DNA from: Burkholderiaceae bacterium
GTDB taxonomy: Bacteria > Pseudomonadota > Gammaproteobacteria > Burkholderiales > Burkholderiaceae_C
DNA: 64,000 bases
Assembly: GCA_018780645.1 (NCBI GenBank)
Contig: JADMJJ010000017.1
Span: 124,001 to 188,000, forward strand
Reading direction: 5' to 3'
How positions within the stretch are numbered: the first letter of the stretch is position 1; every line of letters starts with the position of its first letter. Below the pieces are notes generated by a model. That model saw nothing but the letters and a program-made list of their open reading frames with translations. It ran no database searches and was not told where the DNA came from. Positions 51,719 through 60,038 of this stretch are shown one piece after another. Position numbers and translations under genes: made by a program.

Positions 51719-52702
51719 TCACGTGGCGTCGCCGTAGATCGACACCACCACCGCCTCGCCGACGCGGGCATATCCCCGGTACATGCCCTCGGTGTTGAAG
51801 GGCATGCTGACCTCGCCATTGGCGGCCACCGCAATTAGCCCGCCACGGCCATTCAGCCGGGGCAGCTTCTCGTGGACGACCCGGCCGGCGGCGGTGCCCA
51901 CATCGAGGCCCAAATACTCCATCTGCGCGGACACATCGTAAGCCGCCAGTGATCGCATGAAGGCCTCGCCGGTGCCGGTGCAGGAGACGGCCACGGTGGC
52001 GTCATTGGCATAGCAGCCGGCGCCCAGCAGAGGCGAGTCGCCGACGCGGCCGACCGGCTTGTTGGTCATGCCTCCGGTCGAGGTGGCGGCGGCCAGATGG
52101 CCGGCGGCGTCCAGCGCCACGGCGCCGACGGTGCCGAACTTGCCGACTTCGGCGATCGGTCCGCTCTGGCCGCCACTCTGTCCATCATGGTCCAGCAGCA
52201 CGCCGGCCTGGGCGGCCTGGGCGCGCTGCAGTTGCTCCAGACGCGCAGGCGTGCCGAACCACGCGGGCGCGACCTGCTCGAGGCCCTGACGGGCCGCGAA
52301 CGCGTCGGCCGCCTCGCCGATGAACATCAGATGCCCGCTGTGCTCCATCACCGCTCGTGCGGCGAGCACCGGATTGCGGGTGCGGCGCAGGCCGGCGACG
52401 GCGCCCGCCTTGAGCGTGCGGCCCTCCATCACGCTGGCGTCCAGCTCATGGGTGCCGGCGGCAGTGTAGACGGCACCCTTGCCGGCGTTGAACAGCTCGC
52501 ACTCCTCGAGCCGGCGTACCGCCTCGACGACCACATCCAGCGCGGCGGCGCCCAGTGCCAGCTGCGACTGACCGGCGCCGAGGATGCGCTGCAGCGCCTG
52601 CAGGTACTCGGCCTCCTTGTCGGTCGACATGCTGCTGCGCAGCAGGGTGCCTGCGCCGCCATGAATTGCCAGCACCGGGCCGGGTTTCGTTTGCTTGTCC
52701 AT
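51719..52702 (-). CDS. iaaA: Isoaspartyl peptidase / L-asparaginase (Ntn hydrolase)
   Basis: A 327-residue precursor that self-cleaves before the nucleophile T191 in KFGTVGAVALDAAGHLAAATSTGG. The N-terminal motif is AIHGGAGT; ELFNAGKGAVYTAAGTHELDASVMEG and RVGDSPLLGAGCYAND complete the site. It removes isoaspartyl residues from peptides and hydrolyses L-asparagine. The ATG at 52702 has AAAGGA six bases upstream. It is divergent from the acyl-CoA dehydrogenase operon. No peptide transporter lies next to it. Confidence 0.93.
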   Translation of the reverse strand: MDKQTKPGPVLAIHGGAGTLLRSSMSTDKEAEYLQALQRILGAGQSQLALGAAALDVVVEAVRRLEECELFNAGKGAVYTAAGTHELDASVMEGRTLKAGAVAGLRRTRNPVLAARAVMEHSGHLMFIGEAADAFAARQGLEQVAPAWFGTPARLEQLQRAQAAQAGVLLDHDGQSGGQSGPIAEVGKFGTVGAVALDAAGHLAAATSTGGMTNKPVGRVGDSPLLGAGCYANDATVAVSCTGTGEAFMRSLAAYDVSAQMEYLGLDVGTAAGRVVHEKLPRLNGRGGLIAVAANGEVSMPFNTEGMYRGYARVGEAVVVSIYGDAT

Positions 52703-52802
52703 CCGCGTTCCTTTCTGAGCTACTCCGGGCCGACTGTACGCAGGCCAGCGCCTACAGTGAAAACCCTGGACGACCATGGCTTGTCCCAGCCGAGACAGCG
52801 GA

Positions 52803-52822
52803 TTAGCGAACGATCGTGCTAA
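52803..52822. promoter_or_regulatory. Candidate TetR-type operator before the acyl-CoA dehydrogenase pair
   Basis: TTAGC (52803-52807) ... ACGATCGT (52810-52817) ... GCTAA (52818-52822): outer inverted 5-mers flank an internal 8-base palindrome. It lies about 45 bases upstream of the first dehydrogenase start. Similar CGATCG-centred sites are common for TetR repressors of fatty-acid genes; no such repressor gene is next to it. Confidence 0.4.
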
Positions 52823-52864
52823 AACACCAGACAAGCCGCAACGCATGCCCGCCAGGAGACCACC

Positions 52865-54055
52865 GTGGATCTGAATTTCACCCCCGACGAACTCGCTTTC
52901 CGTGCCGAGATCCGGCAATGGGTGGCCGAGAACCTGCCCCAGGACATCAGCCACAAGGTGCACAACGCGCTGCGCCTGTCCAAGGACGATCTGCAGCGCT
53001 GGGCCAGGATCCTGGGCAAGAAGGGCTGGCATGGCTGGGCCTGGCCCAAGCAGTTCGGCGGACCGGGCTGGAACACGATCCAGCGCCATCTTTTCGAGGA
53101 AGAATGCGCGCTGGCCGGCGCGCCCCGCGTCGTGCCCTTCGGCCCTGTGATGGTGGCACCGGTGATCATGGCCTTCGGCTCGCCCGAACAGCAGGCACGT
53201 CACCTGCCCGGCATCATGAGTGGCGAGGTCTGGTGGAGTCAGGGTTATAGCGAGCCGGGCTCGGGCTCGGACCTGGCCTCGGTCAAGTGCCGGGCGGAAC
53301 GTGTATCCACAACTTCGGGCGACAAATACATCGTCAACGGCCAGAAGACCTGGACCACCCTAGGCCAGTATGGCGACTGGATCTTCTGCCTGGTGCGCAC
53401 CGACACCAGCGGAAAGCCGCAGACCGGCATCAGCTTCCTGCTGATCGACATGAAGTCGCCCGGCGTCACCGTGCGGCCCATCATCATGCTGGACGGCGAG
53501 CACGAGGTGAACGAGGTGTTCTTCGACAATGTCGAGGTGCCCGCCGAGAACCTGGTCGGCGAGGAGAACAAGGGCTGGACCTATGCCAAGTATCTGTTGG
53601 CCCATGAGCGCACCAATATCGCCGACGTGAACCGTGCCAAGCGCGAGCTGGAGCGCGTCAAGCGCATCGCCAAGGCCGAAGGTGTTTACGACGACACCCG
53701 CTTCCGCGACGAGATCGCCAAGCTGGAAGTGGACATCGTGGCACTCGAGATGATGGTGCTGCGCGTGCTGTCGGCCGAGAAGAGCGGCAAGCAGTCGCTG
53801 GACGTGGCGGGCCTCTTGAAGATACGCGGCAGCGAGATCCAGCAGCGCTACAGCGAGCTGATGATGCTGGCCGCCGGCCCGTACAGCCTGCCCTTCATCC
53901 AGGAGGCGATGGAAGCCGGCTGGCAGGGCGACTATGTCGGCGCGGCCCACTGCCCGCCGCTGGCCAGCACCTATTTCAATCTGCGCAAGACGACGATCTA
54001 CGGCGGCTCCAACGAGGTGCAGCGCAATATCGTTTCCCAAGTGGTTCTAGGTTAA
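52865..54055 (+). CDS. Acyl-CoA dehydrogenase, large subunit of a paired enzyme
   Basis: A 396-residue FAD flavoprotein that introduces a double bond into an acyl-CoA. It starts with GTG (GGAG six bases upstream). It shows GWAWPKQFGGPGWN, WSQGYSEPGSGSDLAS (FAD/substrate loop), VNGQKTWTT and the late YGGSNEVQRNIVSQVVLG flavin motif. Length and adjacency to a second, shorter dehydrogenase fit heterodimeric enzymes such as the pimeloyl-CoA dehydrogenase PimC/PimD of Rhodopseudomonas or steroid-side-chain FadE pairs. The real substrate is unknown. Confidence 0.92.
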   Translation: MDLNFTPDELAFRAEIRQWVAENLPQDISHKVHNALRLSKDDLQRWARILGKKGWHGWAWPKQFGGPGWNTIQRHLFEEECALAGAPRVVPFGPVMVAPVIMAFGSPEQQARHLPGIMSGEVWWSQGYSEPGSGSDLASVKCRAERVSTTSGDKYIVNGQKTWTTLGQYGDWIFCLVRTDTSGKPQTGISFLLIDMKSPGVTVRPIIMLDGEHEVNEVFFDNVEVPAENLVGEENKGWTYAKYLLAHERTNIADVNRAKRELERVKRIAKAEGVYDDTRFRDEIAKLEVDIVALEMMVLRVLSAEKSGKQSLDVAGLLKIRGSEIQQRYSELMMLAAGPYSLPFIQEAMEAGWQGDYVGAAHCPPLASTYFNLRKTTIYGGSNEVQRNIVSQVVLG

Positions 54056-54065
54056 GGAGCGAAGA

Positions 54066-55199
54066 ATGGACTTTGATTTCACCGATGACCAGGAATCGCT
54101 GCGCGACGCGGTGCGCCGCTGGGTCGACAAGGACTACGGCTTCGAGCACCGCCGCGGCGTGGTGCGCGCCGGCGGCCAGTCGGCCGAGGACTGGCAGGCA
54201 CTGGCCGGCCTGGGGCTGATGGGCCTGGCCGTGCCCGAGGCCCATGGCGGCATGGGCTTTGGCGCCGTTGACGCAATGGTGGTGATGGAGGAACTGGGCC
54301 GCGGCCTGGTGCTGGAACCCTATGCCCAGGGCGCGCTGATGGCCAGTAGCGTGCTGCAGGCAGCGCCCGAGGCGATGCAAACCGCCTGGCTGCCGAAGAT
54401 CGCCGGCGGCGAAGCGCTGGTTGTGCTGGCGCAGCAGGAGCGCGCGGCCCGCTATCGACTGACCCACGTCACCACCACCGCCGTCTCGGGCACCACCGGC
54501 TGGATGATCAGCGGCGCCAAGAGCGTCGTGCCCTGTGGCGACCGGGCTGATGCCTTCATCGTGCCGGCACGGGTGTCCGGCGCGGCCGATGACGCGGCCG
54601 GCATTGCGCTATTCCTGGTCGAACGCAGCGCCGCGGGCGTAGCGACCCAGGGCTATCTGACGCAGGACGGCTCGCGTGCTGCCGAGGTGAAGTTCGCCAA
54701 CAGCCCGGCCCAGCTGATCAGCCTCGACGGCCACGCGCTGCTGGAGCTGGCCGTGGATGTGGGCATTGCCGCGATGTGCGCCGAGGCCGTTGGCGCGATG
54801 GACAGAATGGTCGCCATAACCGCCGAGTACCTGAACACGCGCAAGCAGTTCGGCGTCGTCATCAGCAGCTTCCAGGCGCTGCGCCATCGCATGGCCGACG
54901 TAAAGATGCAGCTGGAGCTGGCCCGCTCGATGAGCTATTACGCCACGCTGAAGCTGGGCGAGCCACCGGCTCAGCGCCGCCGCGCACTGAGCCAGGCCAA
55001 GTACCAGCTGGGGCAATCGACCCGCTTTGTGGGCCAGCAGTGCACCCAGCTGCATGGCGGCATCGGCGTGACCGACGAATACGTCGGCAGCCACTACTTC
55101 AAGCGCCTCACCGCGATGGAGCTGCAGTTTGGCGACAGCCTGCACCACCTCGGCGAAGTGTCGGCGCGGATGCAGGACACCGCCGGGGTGTTCGCTTAA
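54066..55199 (+). CDS. Acyl-CoA dehydrogenase, small subunit of a paired enzyme
   Basis: A 377-residue acyl-CoA dehydrogenase starting ten bases after the large subunit, with AAGGAG before the ATG. N-terminal DFTDDQESLRDAVRRWVDKDY, GLAVPEAHGGMGFG, the RKQFGVVISSFQALRHRMADV helix and CTQLHGGIGVTDEY are family blocks. It lacks the extended FAD loop pattern of its partner, typical for the non-catalytic or shared-FAD subunit of heteromeric enzymes. It should be obligately co-expressed with the upstream gene, and a terminator follows. Confidence 0.92.
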   Translation: MDFDFTDDQESLRDAVRRWVDKDYGFEHRRGVVRAGGQSAEDWQALAGLGLMGLAVPEAHGGMGFGAVDAMVVMEELGRGLVLEPYAQGALMASSVLQAAPEAMQTAWLPKIAGGEALVVLAQQERAARYRLTHVTTTAVSGTTGWMISGAKSVVPCGDRADAFIVPARVSGAADDAAGIALFLVERSAAGVATQGYLTQDGSRAAEVKFANSPAQLISLDGHALLELAVDVGIAAMCAEAVGAMDRMVAITAEYLNTRKQFGVVISSFQALRHRMADVKMQLELARSMSYYATLKLGEPPAQRRRALSQAKYQLGQSTRFVGQQCTQLHGGIGVTDEYVGSHYFKRLTAMELQFGDSLHHLGEVSARMQDTAGVFA

Positions 55200-55224
55200 G
55201 TTCCCCAGCGCTAAACTGGCCCAA

Positions 55225-55262
55225 GGCCCGCTGACTTTGCACAAGGTCGGCGGGCTTTCTTA
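55225..55262 (+). terminator. Rho-independent terminator
   Basis: GCCCGC (55226-55231) pairs with GCGGGC (55250-55255) and TTTCTTATT follows, just after the acyl-CoA dehydrogenase operon. Confidence 0.8.
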
Positions 55263-55295
55263 TTGGCTCCCCAATCACCCCACTGGAGTTGATCC

Positions 55296-55829
55296 ATGAA
55301 GCTGCCCCTGCTCCTCGCCCTGCTGGCCCTCGCCGCCCTGCCCGCCAGCGCCCAGAACATGAAACCAGGCCTGTGGGAGATCAAGCAGAAGCCGCAGTTG
55401 GAGGGCAAGCAGCAGGCGCAGATGGAAGAGGCGCAGAAGCAGATGGCCAATTTGCCGCCCGAGCAGCGCAAGATGATGGAACAGATGATGGCCCAGCGCG
55501 GCATGAGCATGAGTCTGGCCGATGGCGGCATCAGCATCAAGGTCTGCGTCAGCCCCGAGCAGGCGGCCAAGAACGCCCCTCCCGTCAGCGACAAGGGCAA
55601 TTGCAGGCATGACGTGACGCGCAGCGGCAACACGACGCAAATGCGCTTCAGCTGCACCAATCCGGTCTCCGAAGGCGAGAGCGAGGTCAAGGTGATGGGT
55701 GGCGACGCCTACACCACCAAGACCCGCGTCACCACCCAGCGCAACGGCAAGATGGAGACCATGCACATGAACGGCGAGGGCCGTTTCCTGGGCAGCGACT
55801 GCGGCACGCTCAAGCCGATGGGGCAGTGA
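55296..55829 (+). CDS. DUF3617 domain periplasmic protein
   Basis: 177 residues with a signal peptide (LLLALLALAALPASAQ). The DUF3617 body begins MKPGLWEIKQKPQ. It includes a Gln/Met/Lys-rich insert (KQQAQMEEAQKQMANLPPEQRKMMEQMMAQRG), four cysteines (KVCVSPEQA, GNCRHDV, FSCTNP, SDCGTL) that probably form disulfides, and a C-terminal GRFLGSDCGTLKP. The function of the family is not known. GGAG lies seven bases before the ATG. Its TGA overlaps the GTG of the P1 peptidase. Confidence 0.9.
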   Translation: MKLPLLLALLALAALPASAQNMKPGLWEIKQKPQLEGKQQAQMEEAQKQMANLPPEQRKMMEQMMAQRGMSMSLADGGISIKVCVSPEQAAKNAPPVSDKGNCRHDVTRSGNTTQMRFSCTNPVSEGESEVKVMGGDAYTTKTRVTTQRNGKMETMHMNGEGRFLGSDCGTLKPMGQ

Positions 55830-56812
55830 CCTTGGTCCAGGGCAGCATCACCGACGTGGCCGGCCTCAGGGTCGGCCATTTCACTGATGCCCGCCGCCCG
55901 ACCGGCTGCACCGTGTTGCTGTGCGAGCAGGGCGCGGTGGCCGGCGTTGATGTGCGCGGCGCCGCCCCCGGCACCCGCGAAACCGATCTCCTGAATCCGG
56001 TCAACAGCGTGCAGCAGGTGCATGCGCTGCTGCTGAGCGGCGGCAGCGCCTTCGGGCTGGACGCTGCCAGCGGCGTGATGCGCTGGCTGGACGAGCGAGG
56101 CCACGGCTTCAAGGTCGGCCCCGCCCGCGTGCCCATCGTGCCGGCCGCCGTGCTGTTCGACCTCTGGTTGGGCGATCCGGCGATTCGCCCCGACGCCGCC
56201 GCCGGCTATGCCGCCTGCGAGGCGGCCAGCGCCGAGCCCCCAGCCGAGGGCTGCGTCGGTGCCGGTGCCGGCGCGACCGTGGGCAAGATCTTCGGCATTG
56301 AGCGGGCGATGAAGGGCGGCATCGGCTGCGCCTCGGTCAAGGTGGGCGGGGTGACGGTGGCGGCGATGGTGGCGGTGAACGCGATCGGCGACGTGATCGA
56401 TCCGGCTACCGGCCAGGTCGTGGCCGGCGCCCGCGGCGAGGACGGCCGCAGCCGCATAGGCATAGCCCAGGCGATGCTGCGCGGCGCCCTGCCCGCCCGG
56501 CATCTCACGGGCATGGCGACCACGATAGGCATCGTTGCCACGGACGCCGTGCTGGACAAGGTGGCCGCCACCAAGATGGCCCAGATGTCGCACGACGGCC
56601 TGGCACGCAGCATCAACCCGGTGCACACGCTGACCGACGGCGATGTGATGTTCGCGCTGGCCACCGGGGCGTCCGGTCTGCCGGGCAATCTGAACCTGCT
56701 GGGGGTGCTGGCCGCCGAGGTCACGGCCCAGGCGGTGCTGCGGGCGGTACGCGCGGCCACCGGCCTGCCGCAACTGCCCGCGGCCGGCGACCTCGATCGA
56801 CTGCAACGCTGA
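55826..56812 (+). CDS. P1 family (DmpA/NylC-like) N-terminal-nucleophile peptidase
   Basis: A 328-residue self-processing hydrolase of the S58/P1 family, which includes beta-aminopeptidases (BapA, DmpA) and nylon hydrolase NylC. It contains GLRVGHFTD, the LLLSGGSAFGLDAASGVMRWL block, GAGAGATVGKIFG, GGIGCASVKVGG, and NPVHTLTDGDVMFALATG. In that last motif the Thr before LTDGD is the expected nucleophile after autocleavage. It starts at a GTG overlapping the DUF3617 stop (GTGA), so it is translationally coupled. The substrate is probably a peptide or amide. Confidence 0.92.
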   Translation: MTLVQGSITDVAGLRVGHFTDARRPTGCTVLLCEQGAVAGVDVRGAAPGTRETDLLNPVNSVQQVHALLLSGGSAFGLDAASGVMRWLDERGHGFKVGPARVPIVPAAVLFDLWLGDPAIRPDAAAGYAACEAASAEPPAEGCVGAGAGATVGKIFGIERAMKGGIGCASVKVGGVTVAAMVAVNAIGDVIDPATGQVVAGARGEDGRSRIGIAQAMLRGALPARHLTGMATTIGIVATDAVLDKVAATKMAQMSHDGLARSINPVHTLTDGDVMFALATGASGLPGNLNLLGVLAAEVTAQAVLRAVRAATGLPQLPAAGDLDRLQR

Positions 56813-56862
56813 GGCGCCTACGCGGCTTTGGCCTTATCCTTGACGCATATCCCGAGGTGCGC

Positions 56863-59118
56863 ATGGAGTTGTTCGTACTCGATGAAGTCGTGGTCGAGTG
56901 GGAAGCCAGGCTGGCAGACATGCCGCCCGACGCCCCTGCGCTGGACCTGCTGCTGAGCCTGAGCTGGCATCTGCGCCAGCGCGATGCACGGCGCGCCCTG
57001 CAACTTGCGGCCCAGGCCCGTGCACGGCTTCGGCCGGGGCAGGCTGGCTGGCTCAGGCTCGATCTGGTCGAGGCCGAGATCGCATTGCTGAGTGGCGAGT
57101 TCGACAAGGCTCAGGCCCAGATCTTGCGCGCGCTGCAGGGGCTGGAGGTCATCTCCGAGCCCCAGGGCCTGGCCGACGCCCATGTCTTGCAGGCCTGGGT
57201 GCATCAGCAGGCAGGGCGCTCACTGGAGGCCATCGCCAGCCTGAATCTGGCTGCCGCCTGCGCCCGCGAGGGGGCTGACGTCGTGCGCGCCCGGGTTGCC
57301 GAGCTCTCGGCGGCCCTGGTGCAGACCTTCCGGGATCCGGTGGCCGGCCGAACCCGGGGCGCCCCGGACGAGGTCGAGACGGCTGCCATGCCCGAAGGGC
57401 TGGCCATGTGGGCCCACGAGTTGCAAGGCACGCTGGCCGCACAGGCCAGCGACTATGGCCGTGCCGCAGCCATGCGCATGCTTGCTTTCGAGGAGGCGCT
57501 GCAAACCGGTCAGCTGCTGCGCGCCCTCGTGGCGGCGCTCAACGCAGCGGCGGCGCTCAACAGCTTGAACGAATACGACATGGCGCTGCAGTGGTTGGAC
57601 CATGCACTGAGCCTGGCGCGCCGTACCGGCTGGCCGGTCTATCTGGCCAACGGTCTGGCCCTGATGGGCGAGACGCAGCGCAACCTGGGCCGGCTTGAAG
57701 CCGCCCGCGAGAGTTTGCAGGAGTCCTTGGCCATTCTGACGCCGCTGCCTCGCGGGCGCGGCTACGCTGTTCTGTTGAAGTACATAGGCGACCTGGACCT
57801 GGATCAGCACCAGCCACAGGCCGCGCTGGCCCGATTCATCGAGTTGCAGCAACGGGCTCAAATCGACGCTCAGGCCGATATGGCGGTGTACGCCTGCCGC
57901 GGCCAGGCTCAGGCCTTGGCCCGGCTGGGCCGACCGGAAGAAGCCGCAAAGCTGGCCGATCAGGCACTGCAACTGGCGCAAGGCAGCCAGAACGTCTATC
58001 GCCAGATCGATGCGCTGCGTGCCCTGGCCGGCCTGCACGCCCGGCACCGTTTGCCGCCACCCGAGGGCATGGCGGCCACCAGCGCAAGCCTGCACTTTCT
58101 GCAGCAGGCCCTGGCTCTGGCTGAAGGCATGAAGGGCTATCTGGTCCCCGGTGAGCTGTGGGAAGAGCTGGCCGAGGAGCATGCGCGCACAGGCGATCTG
58201 CAGCAAGCCTATGCCCTGCTGCGGCGGGCGGCACCGGCCTACCGCAAGATCCAGTCCGATGCGGCCAACAAGCGACTGCTGGCCATGCAGACCATTCAGC
58301 AGACCGAACGCGCCCGCGCCGAAGCGCAGGCCCAGCGTCGGGTCCTGGCGCAGCGCCAGCAGGAAGAGCGGCTGGCGGCCATGGGCCGCCTGGTGGCCGG
58401 CGTTGCCCATGAGCTGAATACCCCCCTGGGCAATTGCCTGATGGTGGCCAGCACCTTGCAAAGCGGCAGCGAGCGCGTGGCCCGCGAGCTGCAGGAGCAA
58501 ACCCTCAGGCGCAGCGAAATGCAGCAGTTCCTCAAGGACGCGCAACAGGCGTCCGAGCTGCTGATGGGCAGCCTGACACGCGCCGCCGAACTGGTCCAGC
58601 GCTTCAGGCAGATCGCCGTGGATCGCAGCAGCGAGGTCTTGCAGAGCTTTGATTTGCGGCCCCTGTGCGAACGCTGCCTGGCCGATTGCCAGGCACAGAG
58701 CGATGCCCTGGGCGTGCGGCTGCTGCTGGACGTGCCCGCCGGTCTTGAGCTGCACAGCTATCCCTCGGCCTTGCAACAGGTGCTGAACCAGCTGCTGAAC
58801 AATGCCTTGCAGCACGCCTTCGCCAGTCGCAGCGCCGGCTGGCTGCGCCTGCGTGCCAGCCTCTTGGCGGACGATAAGCTGCGCCTGGAGGTCTGCGATG
58901 ACGGCCAGGGCATTGCGGCAGAGCATCAGGGCAAGATCTTCGACCCCTTCTTCAGCACACGCTTCGGCCAAGGCAGCAGCGGCCTGGGCCTGCACATCTG
59001 CCACAACCTGGTGACAGCGGTGCTGGGCGGCCACATCCAGGTGCATAGCAGCCCGGGTCAGGGTTGCTGTTTCGAGCTGACGCTTCCCATCAGGGCGCAG
59101 GCACCCACAAGAAGCTAG
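56863..59118 (+). CDS. Soluble TPR histidine kinase without receiver
   Basis: A 751-residue cytoplasmic kinase. TPR-like helices fill residues 1-450, then a coiled coil (RARAEAQAQRRVLAQRQQEERLAAMGRL). The HisKA box is AHELNTPLGN (H516) and the ATPase domain has NQLLNNALQHAF (about 640-650), CDDGQGIA (about 680) and GSSGLGLHIC. Its H-box variant HELNTPxGN is shared with the membrane kinase at 40274. The N-terminal half is a paralogue of the truncated gene at 1-1315. GAGG lies five bases before the ATG at 56863. No response regulator is adjacent, so it is an orphan sensor. Confidence 0.93.
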   Translation: MELFVLDEVVVEWEARLADMPPDAPALDLLLSLSWHLRQRDARRALQLAAQARARLRPGQAGWLRLDLVEAEIALLSGEFDKAQAQILRALQGLEVISEPQGLADAHVLQAWVHQQAGRSLEAIASLNLAAACAREGADVVRARVAELSAALVQTFRDPVAGRTRGAPDEVETAAMPEGLAMWAHELQGTLAAQASDYGRAAAMRMLAFEEALQTGQLLRALVAALNAAAALNSLNEYDMALQWLDHALSLARRTGWPVYLANGLALMGETQRNLGRLEAARESLQESLAILTPLPRGRGYAVLLKYIGDLDLDQHQPQAALARFIELQQRAQIDAQADMAVYACRGQAQALARLGRPEEAAKLADQALQLAQGSQNVYRQIDALRALAGLHARHRLPPPEGMAATSASLHFLQQALALAEGMKGYLVPGELWEELAEEHARTGDLQQAYALLRRAAPAYRKIQSDAANKRLLAMQTIQQTERARAEAQAQRRVLAQRQQEERLAAMGRLVAGVAHELNTPLGNCLMVASTLQSGSERVARELQEQTLRRSEMQQFLKDAQQASELLMGSLTRAAELVQRFRQIAVDRSSEVLQSFDLRPLCERCLADCQAQSDALGVRLLLDVPAGLELHSYPSALQQVLNQLLNNALQHAFASRSAGWLRLRASLLADDKLRLEVCDDGQGIAAEHQGKIFDPFFSTRFGQGSSGLGLHICHNLVTAVLGGHIQVHSSPGQGCCFELTLPIRAQAPTRS

Positions 59119-59127
59119 GATCACGCC

Positions 59128-59847
59128 ATGAAGATGCAGCTCTCACAGATACTTTTTTCCCAAGGCTTCGGCACCCGGCGCATCTGCGCCGGGCTGATCC
59201 AGCACGGCGAGGTGGCCATTGACGGTGCAGTCATCGACGACCCGCATCACGAGGTCGAGCCCAAGGGCCTGATCGTCCGCGTCAGCGGCAAGGACTGGCC
59301 CTATTTCGAGAAGGCCCTGGTGCTGCTCAACAAGCCCACCGGCTACGAGTGCTCTCAAAAACCCAAGCACCACCCCAGTGTGATGGCGCTGCTGCCGCCA
59401 CCTCTGCGCGAGCGCGAAGTGCAGCCCATCGGCCGGCTCGATGAAGACACCACCGGCCTGCTGCTGTTCACCGATGACGGCAAGCTGATCCACAAGCTGA
59501 CCAGCCCCAAGCACCATGTGCCCAAGGTCTACGAGGCGCGCTGCAAGCACCCGGTCACCGATGAGCAGGTGGCGGCGCTGCTGGCTGGCGTCGAACTGCG
59601 TGAGCCCGACGCGAAACCTCATCACAAGCCGGAGCAGGTGCGCGCCGAAGGGGCCGAGCGTTTCGACAGCCACGGACTGCGCCTGACACTGACCGAGGGA
59701 AAATACCATCAGGTCAAACGCATGGTGGCCGCGGTGGGCAACCGCGTCGAGGGACTGCACCGCAGCGCCTTCGGCGCCCTGGTCTTGCCTTCAGACCTGG
59801 CACCGGGGCATTGGCGCTTTCTGACCGGACCCGAGGTCCTTTATTAG
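59128..59847 (+). CDS. RsuA-family pseudouridine synthase
   Basis: A 239-residue synthase with an N-terminal S4 RNA-binding domain (LSQILFSQGFGTRRICAGLIQHGEVAIDG). The catalytic domain has VLLNKPTGYECSQKPKHHPSVMALLPPPLR and the active-site Asp in IGRLDEDTTGLLLFTDDG. The C-terminal LTEGKYHQVKRMVAAVGNRVEGLHR matches the 16S rRNA U516 enzyme RsuA. It lies ten bases after the TPR kinase gene on the same strand; shared transcription is likely incidental. A weak GCCGC/GCGGC hairpin at 59874-59889 may end the transcript. Confidence 0.92.
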   Translation: MKMQLSQILFSQGFGTRRICAGLIQHGEVAIDGAVIDDPHHEVEPKGLIVRVSGKDWPYFEKALVLLNKPTGYECSQKPKHHPSVMALLPPPLREREVQPIGRLDEDTTGLLLFTDDGKLIHKLTSPKHHVPKVYEARCKHPVTDEQVAALLAGVELREPDAKPHHKPEQVRAEGAERFDSHGLRLTLTEGKYHQVKRMVAAVGNRVEGLHRSAFGALVLPSDLAPGHWRFLTGPEVLY

Positions 59848-60038
59848 CGCCTGATTAAGGCTCGCACCAATGCGCCGCCACAGTGCGGCTTTGATGCCAC
59901 GCCCAGGGGTTCGCCCTAGACAATTTGTCATGCACTCGGTGTAGAAACCAAAGCGTCGTTCAGGGGAATGCTTTTTTGCCCGGCCTAGCGCAACAAACCG
60001 CATCAAAGCGGTGGCGTGGATCCGGGCCGTACCGATAC

